Of a stretch of 11,836 nucleotides of DNA, positions 6,817 to 11,836 are shown piece after piece. Below the pieces are notes generated by a model. That model worked only from the letters and a program-made list of their open reading frames with translations. It made no database searches and was not told where the DNA came from. Source of the stretch: Nocardia sp. (GTDB lineage Bacteria > Actinomycetota > Actinomycetes > Mycobacteriales > Mycobacteriaceae); assembly GCA_017354515.1 (NCBI GenBank), contig JAFMQT010000094.1, positions 1 to 11,836 of the forward strand, in the 5' to 3' direction. Both the position numbers and the translations under genes were made by a program. Numbering within the stretch: the stretch's first letter is position 1; each line of letters starts with the position of its first letter.

Positions 6817-7128
6817 CTAGGCCCCCGGCACGGGCAGCGGGTCATCCTGCGGAGTCGCCGGGCACGGCTTCGGCTTGGCTTGGGCCAGGCCCGCCGTCTT
6901 GGGCTTGGGCTTGGACTTCGGCTTCGCCGACTTGGGCTTGACCTTGGCCTCGGCCGGCGGGACCGGGTCGTCGTCGGGAATGCTCGGAGCCGATGAACAA
7001 CCCTTCGGTTTCTCGGCCGCGACCGAATGCCCCGGCGCCGGCGGTGCCGCGACGGCTTCCTGGGCCAGTACCGAGCCCAGCCCGGTGAGGGCGATCGAAA
7101 CGAGGAGTGTTGCCGTGGTACGACGCAT
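6817..7128 (-). CDS. Small secreted Lys/Pro-rich protein, unknown function
   Basis: A 103-residue product with a clear Sec signal peptide: MRR, a hydrophobic core (about 6-22), and a likely cleavage after AVA near residue 27-28. The mature part is very rich in Lys, Pro and Ala, with a KPK-type linker (about 62-78, KVKPKSAKPKSKPKPK) expected to be extended and basic. Two similar cysteine-containing segments flank it: KPKGC...PDDDPVP (about 40-57) and KPKPC...QDDPLPV (about 85-100). Each has one Cys (C44, C89), so an intramolecular or intermolecular disulfide is possible. The ATG at 7128 has AAGGG six bases upstream. I do not recognise a family. The basic linker could bind anionic wall polymers, which is only an inference. 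Confidence 0.7.
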   Translation of the reverse strand: MRRTTATLLVSIALTGLGSVLAQEAVAAPPAPGHSVAAEKPKGCSSAPSIPDDDPVPPAEAKVKPKSAKPKSKPKPKTAGLAQAKPKPCPATPQDDPLPVPGA

Positions 7129-7129
7129 A

Positions 7130-7170
7130 CCTATCCCTTCTCGACAGTGATTGCCTTACATAGGGATAGG
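7130..7170 (-). promoter_or_regulatory. Inverted repeat that can mask the Shine-Dalgarno of the secreted protein gene
   Basis: On the minus strand CCTATCCCT (7170-7162) is the exact complement of AGGGATAGG (7138-7130), nine base pairs with a 23-base spacer. The second arm contains the ribosome binding site and ends one base before the ATG at 7128. If the mRNA begins upstream of 7170, the stem would hide the site. If it begins inside the repeat, the same element could be a protein operator. No promoter was found that settles this. Confidence 0.45.
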
Positions 7171-7174
7171 ACGC

Positions 7175-7201
7175 GCGGGTTCGGCTCACGTTCCGACCCG
7201 C
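7175..7201 (-). terminator. Hairpin in the gap between parA and the secreted protein gene
   Basis: GCGGGT (7175-7180) pairs with ACCCGC (7196-7201), and CGG (7182-7184) with CCG (7193-7195) across a one-base bulge, leaving an eight-base loop. It lies 43 bases after the parA stop on the minus strand and could end that transcript. No T tract follows. Confidence 0.35.
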
Positions 7202-7243
7202 ACCCCTTCCATGAGCACCGGTATCGCCGAATCGCGAATACCC

Positions 7244-8317
7244 TCAACGCCCCCAGGCGAGGGTGATCCTGGTGGTCTCCAGGAAATCCCCGGTCAACTC
7301 GCGCAGGGCCAGGAACTGCCCGCCGGTTCCGTATTTCCTGCGGAGGCTGCCGAAATCGGTGTGCGCGGCCGCGGCGGCGATCTGGTTGGAGTCGGGAATC
7401 CGGGTCGGAAACAGCCGGGGAAGGGTGCGGTTGGCCTGCAGGGCCTCCAGGGTGGTGCGGTGCACGGCCGAGGACCGGCGATATTTGGTGACCACGACGC
7501 CGACCTCCTCCAGCGGTGCGCCCCAGGTCGTGGCCAGCCGGCGGACATGGCCCTGGACGGGCGGAATTCCGTAGGTGGACATGATGTCCGGGATCGTGGG
7601 GATGACGTACCCGTCGGACAGGCGCAGTCCGTTCTGGGTGACCGCGCCCAGATTCGGCGGGCAATCCAGCAGCACGTACTCGTAGTCGTACAGCGCCCCC
7701 GCGAGGGCGTGGGCCAGGATCGTGGTGCGGGCGGCGGGCGCGATCGAGGTCAATTCCTCCTGCAGCGCGATGAGTTTCGGCGAGGAGGCCAGCAGATCGA
7801 CCGAATTCACCGCCGGCACGGCCGACACGTGTCGCTCGATCAATCCGCGCACATCGGGCGCGGACCGCTTGCCGACGCCCGCCGCGAAGACCTCCGCCAG
7901 GGTGCGCCCGGACGAGTCCAGTTCCGCGGCACGAGGCTCCCCGACCATCATGGTGGTCAGGTTGGCCTGCGGGTCCAGATCGATCAGCAGCACCCGCTTG
8001 CCGTACTCGGCGGACAGGATCTCGGCCACCGCGGCGGTCGTGGTCGTCTTGCCCACCCCACCCTTCAGGTTGAAGACCGCCACGATGTACGGCCGGGAGC
8101 GGCCCGGCGTCTGGTCGTGTTCCCAAATCCGTTGCGGCCGATCCAGATCCAGAACTCGGCGAGGTTTGGAGGGGACGAGCCATTCCATTGCGCGGCGGTC
8201 GGCGTCGTCTCCGGTGACGGCGGGCGGCGCACTGAGCGGCGCGACCTTGAAGATCGCGGCGGTCCGCGGTTCGGACATCAGCTCATCTCGCAACTCCACC
8301 AGTCCGAAACCCTCCAT
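7244..8317 (-). CDS. ParA/Soj-type P-loop ATPase, orphan (no parB nearby)
   Basis: The 357-residue protein is a ParA-family ATPase. It has a deviant Walker A KGGVGKTT (85-92, with both signature lysines K85 and K90), the A' motif LLIDLDPQANL (110-120) and Walker B YVLLDCPP (214-221). ParA proteins dimerise on ATP, bind DNA non-specifically and position chromosomes, plasmids or protein complexes. About 75 residues precede the ATPase core, including a segment MEWLVPSKPRRVLDLDRP (44-61). This extension is longer than in minimal ParA proteins. No parB, replication gene or partition-site repeats lie beside it, so it may be a cargo-positioning or regulatory orphan. The ATG at 8317 has AAGG eight to nine bases upstream. 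An ATG at 8278 (MSEPRTAAIF) is a plausible alternative. The gene is divergent from the PhoU-like gene. Confidence 0.88.
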   Translation of the reverse strand: MEGFGLVELRDELMSEPRTAAIFKVAPLSAPPAVTGDDADRRAMEWLVPSKPRRVLDLDRPQRIWEHDQTPGRSRPYIVAVFNLKGGVGKTTTTAAVAEILSAEYGKRVLLIDLDPQANLTTMMVGEPRAAELDSSGRTLAEVFAAGVGKRSAPDVRGLIERHVSAVPAVNSVDLLASSPKLIALQEELTSIAPAARTTILAHALAGALYDYEYVLLDCPPNLGAVTQNGLRLSDGYVIPTIPDIMSTYGIPPVQGHVRRLATTWGAPLEEVGVVVTKYRRSSAVHRTTLEALQANRTLPRLFPTRIPDSNQIAAAAAHTDFGSLRRKYGTGGQFLALRELTGDFLETTRITLAWGR

Positions 8318-8350
8318 TCACACAACCTTCGGCACGGGTTCGGCCCATGC

Positions 8351-8377
8351 TACGGATCACCCCTCCGTAACGCGGAG
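8351..8377. promoter_or_regulatory. Competing small inverted repeats in the parA/phoU divergent gap
   Basis: TACGG (8351-8355) pairs with CCGTA (8365-8369), and CTCCG (8363-8367) pairs with CGGAG (8373-8377), sharing bases. They sit in the divergent control region and might be an operator. On the minus strand TAGCAT (8352-8347) is a possible parA -10 element. The evidence is only the dyads and their position. Confidence 0.25.
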
Positions 8378-8395
8378 CACGACACTACTTGAAGC

Positions 8396-8424
8396 TTGAA
8401 TTGGTTTTCGGCGGACCCCATACC
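8396..8424 (+). promoter_or_regulatory. Putative promoter of the PhoU-like gene
   Basis: TTGAAT at 8396-8401 and CATACC at 8419-8424 are separated by 17 bases. They resemble -35 and -10 boxes and would give a leader of about 70 bases. A short direct repeat, CTTGAA at period seven, overlaps the -35 box. Confidence 0.35.
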
Positions 8425-8488
8425 AGCGCCGCTACGCCGCTCGCGGCATCCGGATTTCGGCCTCTGGTGCGCGATCCGGAGCGACTGC

Positions 8489-8495
8489 GGGGAAG
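8489..8495 (+). promoter_or_regulatory. Ribosome binding site that fixes the PhoU-like start
   Basis: GGGGAAG lies eight bases before the GTG at 8504. The in-frame GTG at 8498 is too close to it, and a TTG at 8396 would overlap the putative promoter and add 36 residues foreign to the family. Confidence 0.6.
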
Positions 8496-8503
8496 ATGTG
8501 AGC

Positions 8504-9175
8504 GTGCGCACGAAATTCTCCTCCGAGCTCGCGGCACTCACCGACGAACTCGCCCTCATGGCACGCGCGACCCATGAGGCGGCCGAATGTGCCGCGAAGG
8601 CGATCGAGAATCCCGACCTCACAGCGGCATACGAGGTATTCCAGCTCGAAGAGCAGATCGAGGCCGAGCATGCCAAGTGCGAGAACCGGGCCGTCATCCT
8701 GCTCGCGCTGGAAGCACCCGTGGCCCGCGACCTGCGAAATGTGGTGACCGCCATCCAGATCGCCGAGGATCTGGCCGCGATCACCGAACGCCTGAGCCGG
8801 GTGGCCGACGCGGCGACGCGCGCCTTCCCGAATCCGGTGGCGCCCGAACCCAGCACCGAACTGCTGACCGCGATGGCCACCTCCGTGGTCGGGCTCACCG
8901 CCGCGACCATCGAGCTGATCACCATCCGCGGCACCGATACCGGCAGGATGTTGATCGAGCCCGACCCGGCGATCGACCAGCTGCATCAGCAACTCACACG
9001 GACCGTGGCCGATTCGGGCTGGGCACACGGAAACGCCGCCGCCGTCGAATCGGCACTGCTGGCCCACCATTACGAGCGATGCGCGGCCTTCTGCGTGCGG
9101 ATCGGGCGCCGGATCCGCTTCTTCCACACCGGTATGCCGCTGTCCACACAGATGCAGGAGGAAGCGGCCGGCTGA
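8504..9175 (+). CDS. PhoU/PhoY-like protein with degenerate metal-binding motifs
   Basis: The 223-residue, mostly helical protein starts VRTKFSSELAALTDELALMA, like mycobacterial PhoY (MRT...L..L...L..M). It has the two-fold PhoU layout: APVARDLRNVVTAIQIAEDL at about 79-98 in the first half, and ESALLAHHYERCAAFCVRIG followed by RRIRFFHTGMP in the second. PhoU proteins link the Pst phosphate importer to the SenX3/PhoR-type sensor kinase and restrain phosphate-starvation genes. Classical PhoU has E/DxxxD metal motifs (DLERMGD and ERxGDH). Here the first reads DLAAITE and the second ERCAAF, so key acidic positions are missing. Mtb PhoY2, recalled from memory, keeps ERFADH in the second half. No pst or kinase genes are adjacent. 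It is probably a divergent paralogue whose role may differ from phosphate control. Confidence 0.82.
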   Translation: MRTKFSSELAALTDELALMARATHEAAECAAKAIENPDLTAAYEVFQLEEQIEAEHAKCENRAVILLALEAPVARDLRNVVTAIQIAEDLAAITERLSRVADAATRAFPNPVAPEPSTELLTAMATSVVGLTAATIELITIRGTDTGRMLIEPDPAIDQLHQQLTRTVADSGWAHGNAAAVESALLAHHYERCAAFCVRIGRRIRFFHTGMPLSTQMQEEAAG

Positions 9176-9251
9176 CACCAGCGGCCCCGCCGCCCCGCTG
9201 GACACCGGCGGCCCAGCCGCCCGGCGGACACAGGCGGCTTGCCGCCCGGTG
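9174..9251. repeat. Three imperfect GC-rich tandem repeats, each a potential hairpin, before pepA
   Basis: Three units of 25-27 bases start with GACAC at 9174, 9201 and 9227, the first overlapping the PhoU-like stop. Unit 1 holds CCAGCGG/CCGCTGG (9178-9184 and 9195-9201). Units 2 and 3 hold GGCGGC facing GCCGCC across three- and two-base gaps. They could end phoU-like transcription or act at the pepA promoter. The copies differ by small changes, which suggests an old duplication. Confidence 0.6.
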
Positions 9252-9264
9252 ATCTGCCGCCCAG

Positions 9265-9270
9265 TAACCT
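9265..9270 (+). promoter_or_regulatory. -10 element consistent with leaderless pepA transcription
   Basis: TAACCT matches the actinobacterial TANNNT -10 pattern and ends six bases before the ATG at 9277. A transcript starting the usual six to seven bases after the -10 box would begin at or next to that ATG. No Shine-Dalgarno sequence is present, which agrees with leaderless translation. Confidence 0.55.
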
Positions 9271-9276
9271 GTGGCC

Positions 9277-10785
9277 ATGACAGCTGTTGCAGATCGTTCA
9301 CTCGGCCCGGACCTGGTACGCACCGACAGCATCGGCCCCGACACCGATGTGCTCGTGATCGGACTTCTCTCCGGTGACGACGGTCCGGCGATCGCCGCGG
9401 CCGACGTCTTCGACGACGTACTGGACGAGTCCACCCGCGCCCAGCTGCTCGCGGCACTGTCGGCCGTGGGTGCGACCGGCAAGGCCGAGGAGCTCACCCG
9501 GATTCCCGCTCCGGAGGGCCTGGGCGTGAGCAGCGTACTGGCCACCGGACTCGGCTCCGAGGACAAGCTGGGCCCCGAGCAGCTTCGCAAATCCGCCGGC
9601 GCCGCCGCCCGCGCACTGGCCGGGACCGCGACCGCGGTGACCACCCTGTCCGGCCTGGATCTGAGCGCCGCGGCCGAGGGCTTCTACCTCGGGGCCTACA
9701 CCTTCACCACCTACCGGTCGGCGAAATCGGCGCCGAAACCGGCCGAACGCCCGCTGGCCCGGGTCGAATTACTCGCTCCCGCATCCGATTCCGCCGCTCG
9801 AGAGCTGGTCCGCGCCGCCGCGATCGCCGAGGCCGTGGCCACCGCCCGCGATTTCGTCAACACTCCCCCGAACGACCTGTTCCCCGCCGAATTCGCCGAC
9901 CGCGCCGCGCAATTGGCGCGCGGCGCCGGTCTCGAGGTCGAAATCTTCGACGAGAAGCGGCTGGAGGCAGAGGGTTACGGCGGAATCATCGGCGTCGGCA
10001 AGGGGTCCTCCCGGCCGCCGCGACTGATCCGCATCACCTATTCCGGCGGCGACAAGAAGGTCGCGCTGATCGGCAAGGGCGTCACCTTCGACACCGGCGG
10101 TATCTCGATCAAGCCGGCCGCCAATATGGAGAATATGACCTCCGATATGGGCGGGGCCGCGGCGGTCATCGCGACCACGCTGGTCGCCGCTCGGCTGGGC
10201 CTGCCGATCACCGTCACCGCGACGGTCCCGATGGCCGAGAACATGCCCTCGGCGACCGCGCAGCGGCCCGGCGACGTGCTCACCCAATACGGCGGCATGA
10301 CCATCGAGGTCACCAATACCGATGCCGAGGGCCGGCTGATCCTCGCCGACGCGATCGTGCGCGCCGGCGAGGACGAGCCCGAGTACATGATCGACGTCGC
10401 GACTCTGACCGGCGCCCAGATGGTCGCCCTGGGCACCCGCACCCCGGGCGTGATGGGCACCGAGGAGTTCCGCGATCGGGTCGCCCGGCTCTCACAGGAA
10501 GCCGGCGAGAACGGCTGGGCCATGCCGCTTCCGAGCGAACTGCGGGCGGATCTGAATTCCAAGATCGCCGATATGGTCAACGCGTCCGGGAACCGCTGGG
10601 GCGGCATGCTGGTCGCGGGCACCTACCTGAAGGAGTTCGTGCCCGAGGGCGTGCAGTGGGCGCATCTGGATGTGGCCGGGCCCGCCTACAACACCGGCAG
10701 CCCGTTCGGTTACACCGGCAAGGGCGGCACCGGGGTGCCGGTGCGGACCCTGGTCGCGGTGCTGACCGACATCGCGGGCGAGTGA
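9277..10785 (+). CDS. pepA: Leucyl aminopeptidase, M17 family
   Basis: A 502-residue cytosolic metallopeptidase that removes N-terminal amino acids, especially Leu, from peptides; the family forms hexamers with two metal ions per site. The catalytic set is complete when aligned to bovine lens aminopeptidase: K267 and D272 in IGKGVTFDTGG, catalytic K279 in ISIKP, D290 in TSDMGG, and D349, E351 and R353 in the M17 signature NTDAEGRL (347-354). The offsets match the bovine numbering exactly (+17). The N-terminal 170 residues form the less conserved macro-like domain. The ATG at 9277 is preferred over the GTG at 9271 because the -10 element abuts the latter. The gene stands alone: a GC repeat region precedes it and a hairpin terminator follows. 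Mycobacteria have the same gene (often called pepB) near the E2 gene found downstream here. Confidence 0.96.
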   Translation: MTAVADRSLGPDLVRTDSIGPDTDVLVIGLLSGDDGPAIAAADVFDDVLDESTRAQLLAALSAVGATGKAEELTRIPAPEGLGVSSVLATGLGSEDKLGPEQLRKSAGAAARALAGTATAVTTLSGLDLSAAAEGFYLGAYTFTTYRSAKSAPKPAERPLARVELLAPASDSAARELVRAAAIAEAVATARDFVNTPPNDLFPAEFADRAAQLARGAGLEVEIFDEKRLEAEGYGGIIGVGKGSSRPPRLIRITYSGGDKKVALIGKGVTFDTGGISIKPAANMENMTSDMGGAAAVIATTLVAARLGLPITVTATVPMAENMPSATAQRPGDVLTQYGGMTIEVTNTDAEGRLILADAIVRAGEDEPEYMIDVATLTGAQMVALGTRTPGVMGTEEFRDRVARLSQEAGENGWAMPLPSELRADLNSKIADMVNASGNRWGGMLVAGTYLKEFVPEGVQWAHLDVAGPAYNTGSPFGYTGKGGTGVPVRTLVAVLTDIAGE

Positions 10786-10792
10786 TCGCTCG

Positions 10793-10820
10793 ACCGGCCG
10801 CGCGGATATGCGCGGCCGGT
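10793..10820. terminator. Perfect hairpin terminator between pepA and the convergent small gene
   Basis: ACCGGCCGCGC (10793-10803) and its exact complement (10810-10820) form an 11-bp stem with a six-base loop (ggatat). It begins eight bases after the pepA stop and ends directly before the last codon (stop) of the minus-strand gene, so it serves both directions. No T tract is needed for this class in high-GC actinobacteria. Confidence 0.8.
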
Positions 10821-11153
10821 TCACAGCTCGCGTAGTTCGGCCTCCAGGGCCCGCTTGCGCTCGATCCGGCGGCGGGCGTCGTAGTCGCGCATGCGCTGCG
10901 GATATCCGGTGCGGGCGACGTCGTAGACGGGAATGCGTAAGGTGCTCGCCAGGCGCTGCGCGCCGCGCTCACCGACGACCCTGCGGGTCCACTCGCCGTC
11001 CGCCGCCACGAGTACGGCTGTGACATCAGTCACAGTCGTCTTGGGTTCGATATAGGCCTCGACACCGCGATGGGTGCGAACCCAGTCCGCCAGGTAACGG
11101 CTGTCGGAGTTCGCGTCCCCGCGGTCGCCGCGGAAAAGATCCAGCAACCCCAC
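10821..11153 (-). CDS. Conserved small actinobacterial protein, unknown function
   Basis: A soluble 110-residue protein without a signal peptide or membrane helix. The start MGLLDLFRGDRGDANSDSRYL is followed by WVRTHRGVEAYIEPKTTVTDVTAVLVAADGEWTRR. The middle is a likely alternating strand/helix fold (GAQRLASTLRIPVYDV) and the C-terminus is a long charged helix (YPQRMRDYDARRRIERKRALEAELREL). From memory, close proteins occur in Nocardia and Rhodococcus, sometimes labelled 'oxidoreductase' with no visible cofactor site; I do not accept that label. The GTG at 11153 has a full AGGAGG nine bases upstream. The gene is convergent with pepA and divergent from the E2 gene. The EPKTTVTDVTAVLVAADGEW segment suggests a strand-rich core that could bind a partner. 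Confidence 0.8.
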   Translation of the reverse strand: MGLLDLFRGDRGDANSDSRYLADWVRTHRGVEAYIEPKTTVTDVTAVLVAADGEWTRRVVGERGAQRLASTLRIPVYDVARTGYPQRMRDYDARRRIERKRALEAELREL

Positions 11154-11494
11154 GGTTGCCTACCTCCTGTTCGACAATCGGGCCGCCGTACGGTCCGATA
11201 TATCGATAGTGCCAGCGGTCCGACCGGCGCGCCCCGTGGCGTTGGCAACATCCGGCCGGTTCCGGGCTGCGACACCGCACTTACGCTCACGTCAGGTACC
11301 GGTAAACCTGCTGCCCTGTGGTACGTCTCGCATCGGCAAGTGCAAGGATGGGGAGCCGGAACAAGAACCGCACGGATCTCCGGCGCCAACCGGACTCGTC
11401 CGGTGGCAGTCGGGTACTCGCCGCGACCGCGGCGCGGCCCTGCCGTGAGACGAACTGTTGCAGACCCGTCGAGCAGTTAGAGGAGTCAACAGAC
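11154..11494. other. 341-base divergent gap with several dyads, no gene
   Basis: No coding region is supported here. Next to the minus-strand gene is its AGGAGG site (11163-11168) and, 43 bases from its start, an exact 10-base palindrome CGATATATCG (11196-11205) that also supplies a TATATC-like -10 hexamer for that gene. Toward the E2 gene, TACGCT (11282-11287) fits the TANNNT -10 pattern and would give a leader of about 200 bases. That leader could fold at ACCGGAC/GTCCGGT (11389-11395, 11398-11404) and GCCGCG/CGCGGC (11420-11425, 11428-11433). These are sequence dyads only; function is inferred. Confidence 0.35.
11479..11485 (+). promoter_or_regulatory. Ribosome binding site of the E2 gene
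   Basis: AGAGGAG lies nine bases before the ATG at 11495 and sets the start. Confidence 0.75.
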
Positions 11495-11836
11495 ATGGCC
11501 TTCTCCGTCCAGATGCCAGCTCTTGGTGAGAGCGTCACCGAGGGCACTGTGACCAGGTGGCTGAAACAGGAAGGAGACACGGTCGAGGTCGACGAGCCGC
11601 TGCTCGAGGTCTCCACCGACAAGGTCGACACCGAGATCCCCTCGCCCGCGGCCGGTGTGCTCACCAAGATCGTCGCTCAGGAGGACGATGTCATCGAGGT
11701 CGGCGGCGAGCTCGGTGTGATCGGTGACGCCGGTGAGGCACCCGCCCCGGCCCCCGCTCCCGCACAGGAAGCCCCGGCGCAACAGGCTCCGGCTCCCGCT
11801 CCGGCGGCCCCGGCCGAGCAGACTCCCGCTCCCGCC
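11495..11836 (+). CDS. sucB: 2-oxo acid dehydrogenase E2 (dihydrolipoyl acyltransferase), N-terminal part, runs off window
   Basis: The frame is open to the right edge, giving 114 residues. Residues 1-77 are a lipoyl domain: MAFSVQMPALGESVTEGTV, then LLEVSTDKVDTEIPSPAAGV with the lipoylated lysine K43. From about residue 80 the chain becomes an Ala/Pro-rich flexible linker that swings the lipoyl arm between active sites. The full protein should continue with a second lipoyl domain or a peripheral-subunit-binding domain and the catalytic core. In mycobacteria the gene here is annotated sucB but the protein (DlaT) serves as E2 of pyruvate dehydrogenase and in peroxynitrite defence, so both names are in use. 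The visible part cannot separate pyruvate from 2-oxoglutarate specificity. Confidence 0.93.
   Translation, partial: MAFSVQMPALGESVTEGTVTRWLKQEGDTVEVDEPLLEVSTDKVDTEIPSPAAGVLTKIVAQEDDVIEVGGELGVIGDAGEAPAPAPAPAQEAPAQQAPAPAPAAPAEQTPAPA

Noticed and set aside
7153..7158. ATG-TAA start-stop pair in the leader of the secreted protein gene
   Set aside because: It has no ribosome binding site and occurs by chance often; nothing supports a minimal uORF.
7151..8392. Plus-strand open frame of 413 codons antisense to parA, and the overlapping 350-codon minus frame at 7131-8183
   Set aside because: Walker motifs lie in the 7244-8317 frame; both others are composition shadows rich in Arg/Gly with no domains.
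8396..8503. Extended TTG start of the PhoU-like gene
   Set aside because: The extra 36 residues do not resemble PhoU, the TTG overlaps a likely -35 box, and a good ribosome binding site favours 8504.
8432..9457. Minus-strand open frame of 341 codons across the PhoU-like gene and pepA start
   Set aside because: It runs antisense to two well-supported genes and through the GC repeats; no domain or ribosome binding site was seen.
1..11836. tRNA, rRNA, CRISPR arrays, insertion sequences, attachment sites or replication origins
   Set aside because: No cloverleaf with conserved T-loop, regular spaced repeats, transposase motifs or terminal inverted repeats were seen in any gap. The orphan ParA alone does not indicate a plasmid origin.

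Overview
The window is about 11.8 kb of high-GC actinobacterial chromosome. Several things point to a mycolic-acid actinobacterium of the Nocardia type: third codon positions rich in G and C, frequent GTG starts, an F420/LLM-type oxidoreductase, a PhoY-like PhoU, and the order pepA, then a small conserved gene, then the E2 gene sucB/dlaT. The genus is an inference from protein style and gene order, not from a search. I see no rRNA, tRNA, CRISPR array, insertion sequence or phage gene.

Left part (1-6148): the 3' end of a drug-efflux-type MFS transporter is followed, across an AT-rich gap full of inverted repeats, by a complete cytochrome P450. A strong bidirectional terminator separates the P450 from a convergent block of three minus-strand genes: a DUF1963-like protein of unknown function, a GMC-family flavin alcohol dehydrogenase and an LLM-class (TIGR03621-like) oxidoreductase. 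P450, GMC and LLM enzymes together suggest oxidation of small lipophilic molecules. No substrate can be read from the sequence, and the gaps of about 150 bases argue against one tight operon.

Middle part (6149-8503): a DUF1707 membrane protein faces a small secreted Lys-Pro-rich protein across a set of GC palindromes. The secreted protein gene has a 9-bp inverted repeat that covers its Shine-Dalgarno site. Upstream of it lies an orphan ParA-type ATPase without a ParB. ParA is divergent from a PhoU-like gene.

Right part (8504-11836): the PhoU-like protein lacks the usual acidic metal-binding residues and has no pst genes beside it. A GC-rich triple repeat then leads into pepA (M17 leucyl aminopeptidase), whose promoter looks leaderless. 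A perfect 11-bp hairpin separates pepA from a convergent conserved protein of 110 residues. After a 341-base divergent gap, the lipoyl domain of a 2-oxo acid dehydrogenase E2 runs off the right edge.

Most of the window is ordinary chromosomal content. The points most worth checking are the possible translation-controlling hairpin and internal repeat of the small secreted protein, the degenerate PhoU beside an orphan ParA, the operator-like inverted repeat on the DUF1963 promoter, and the duplicated start region of the GMC gene.
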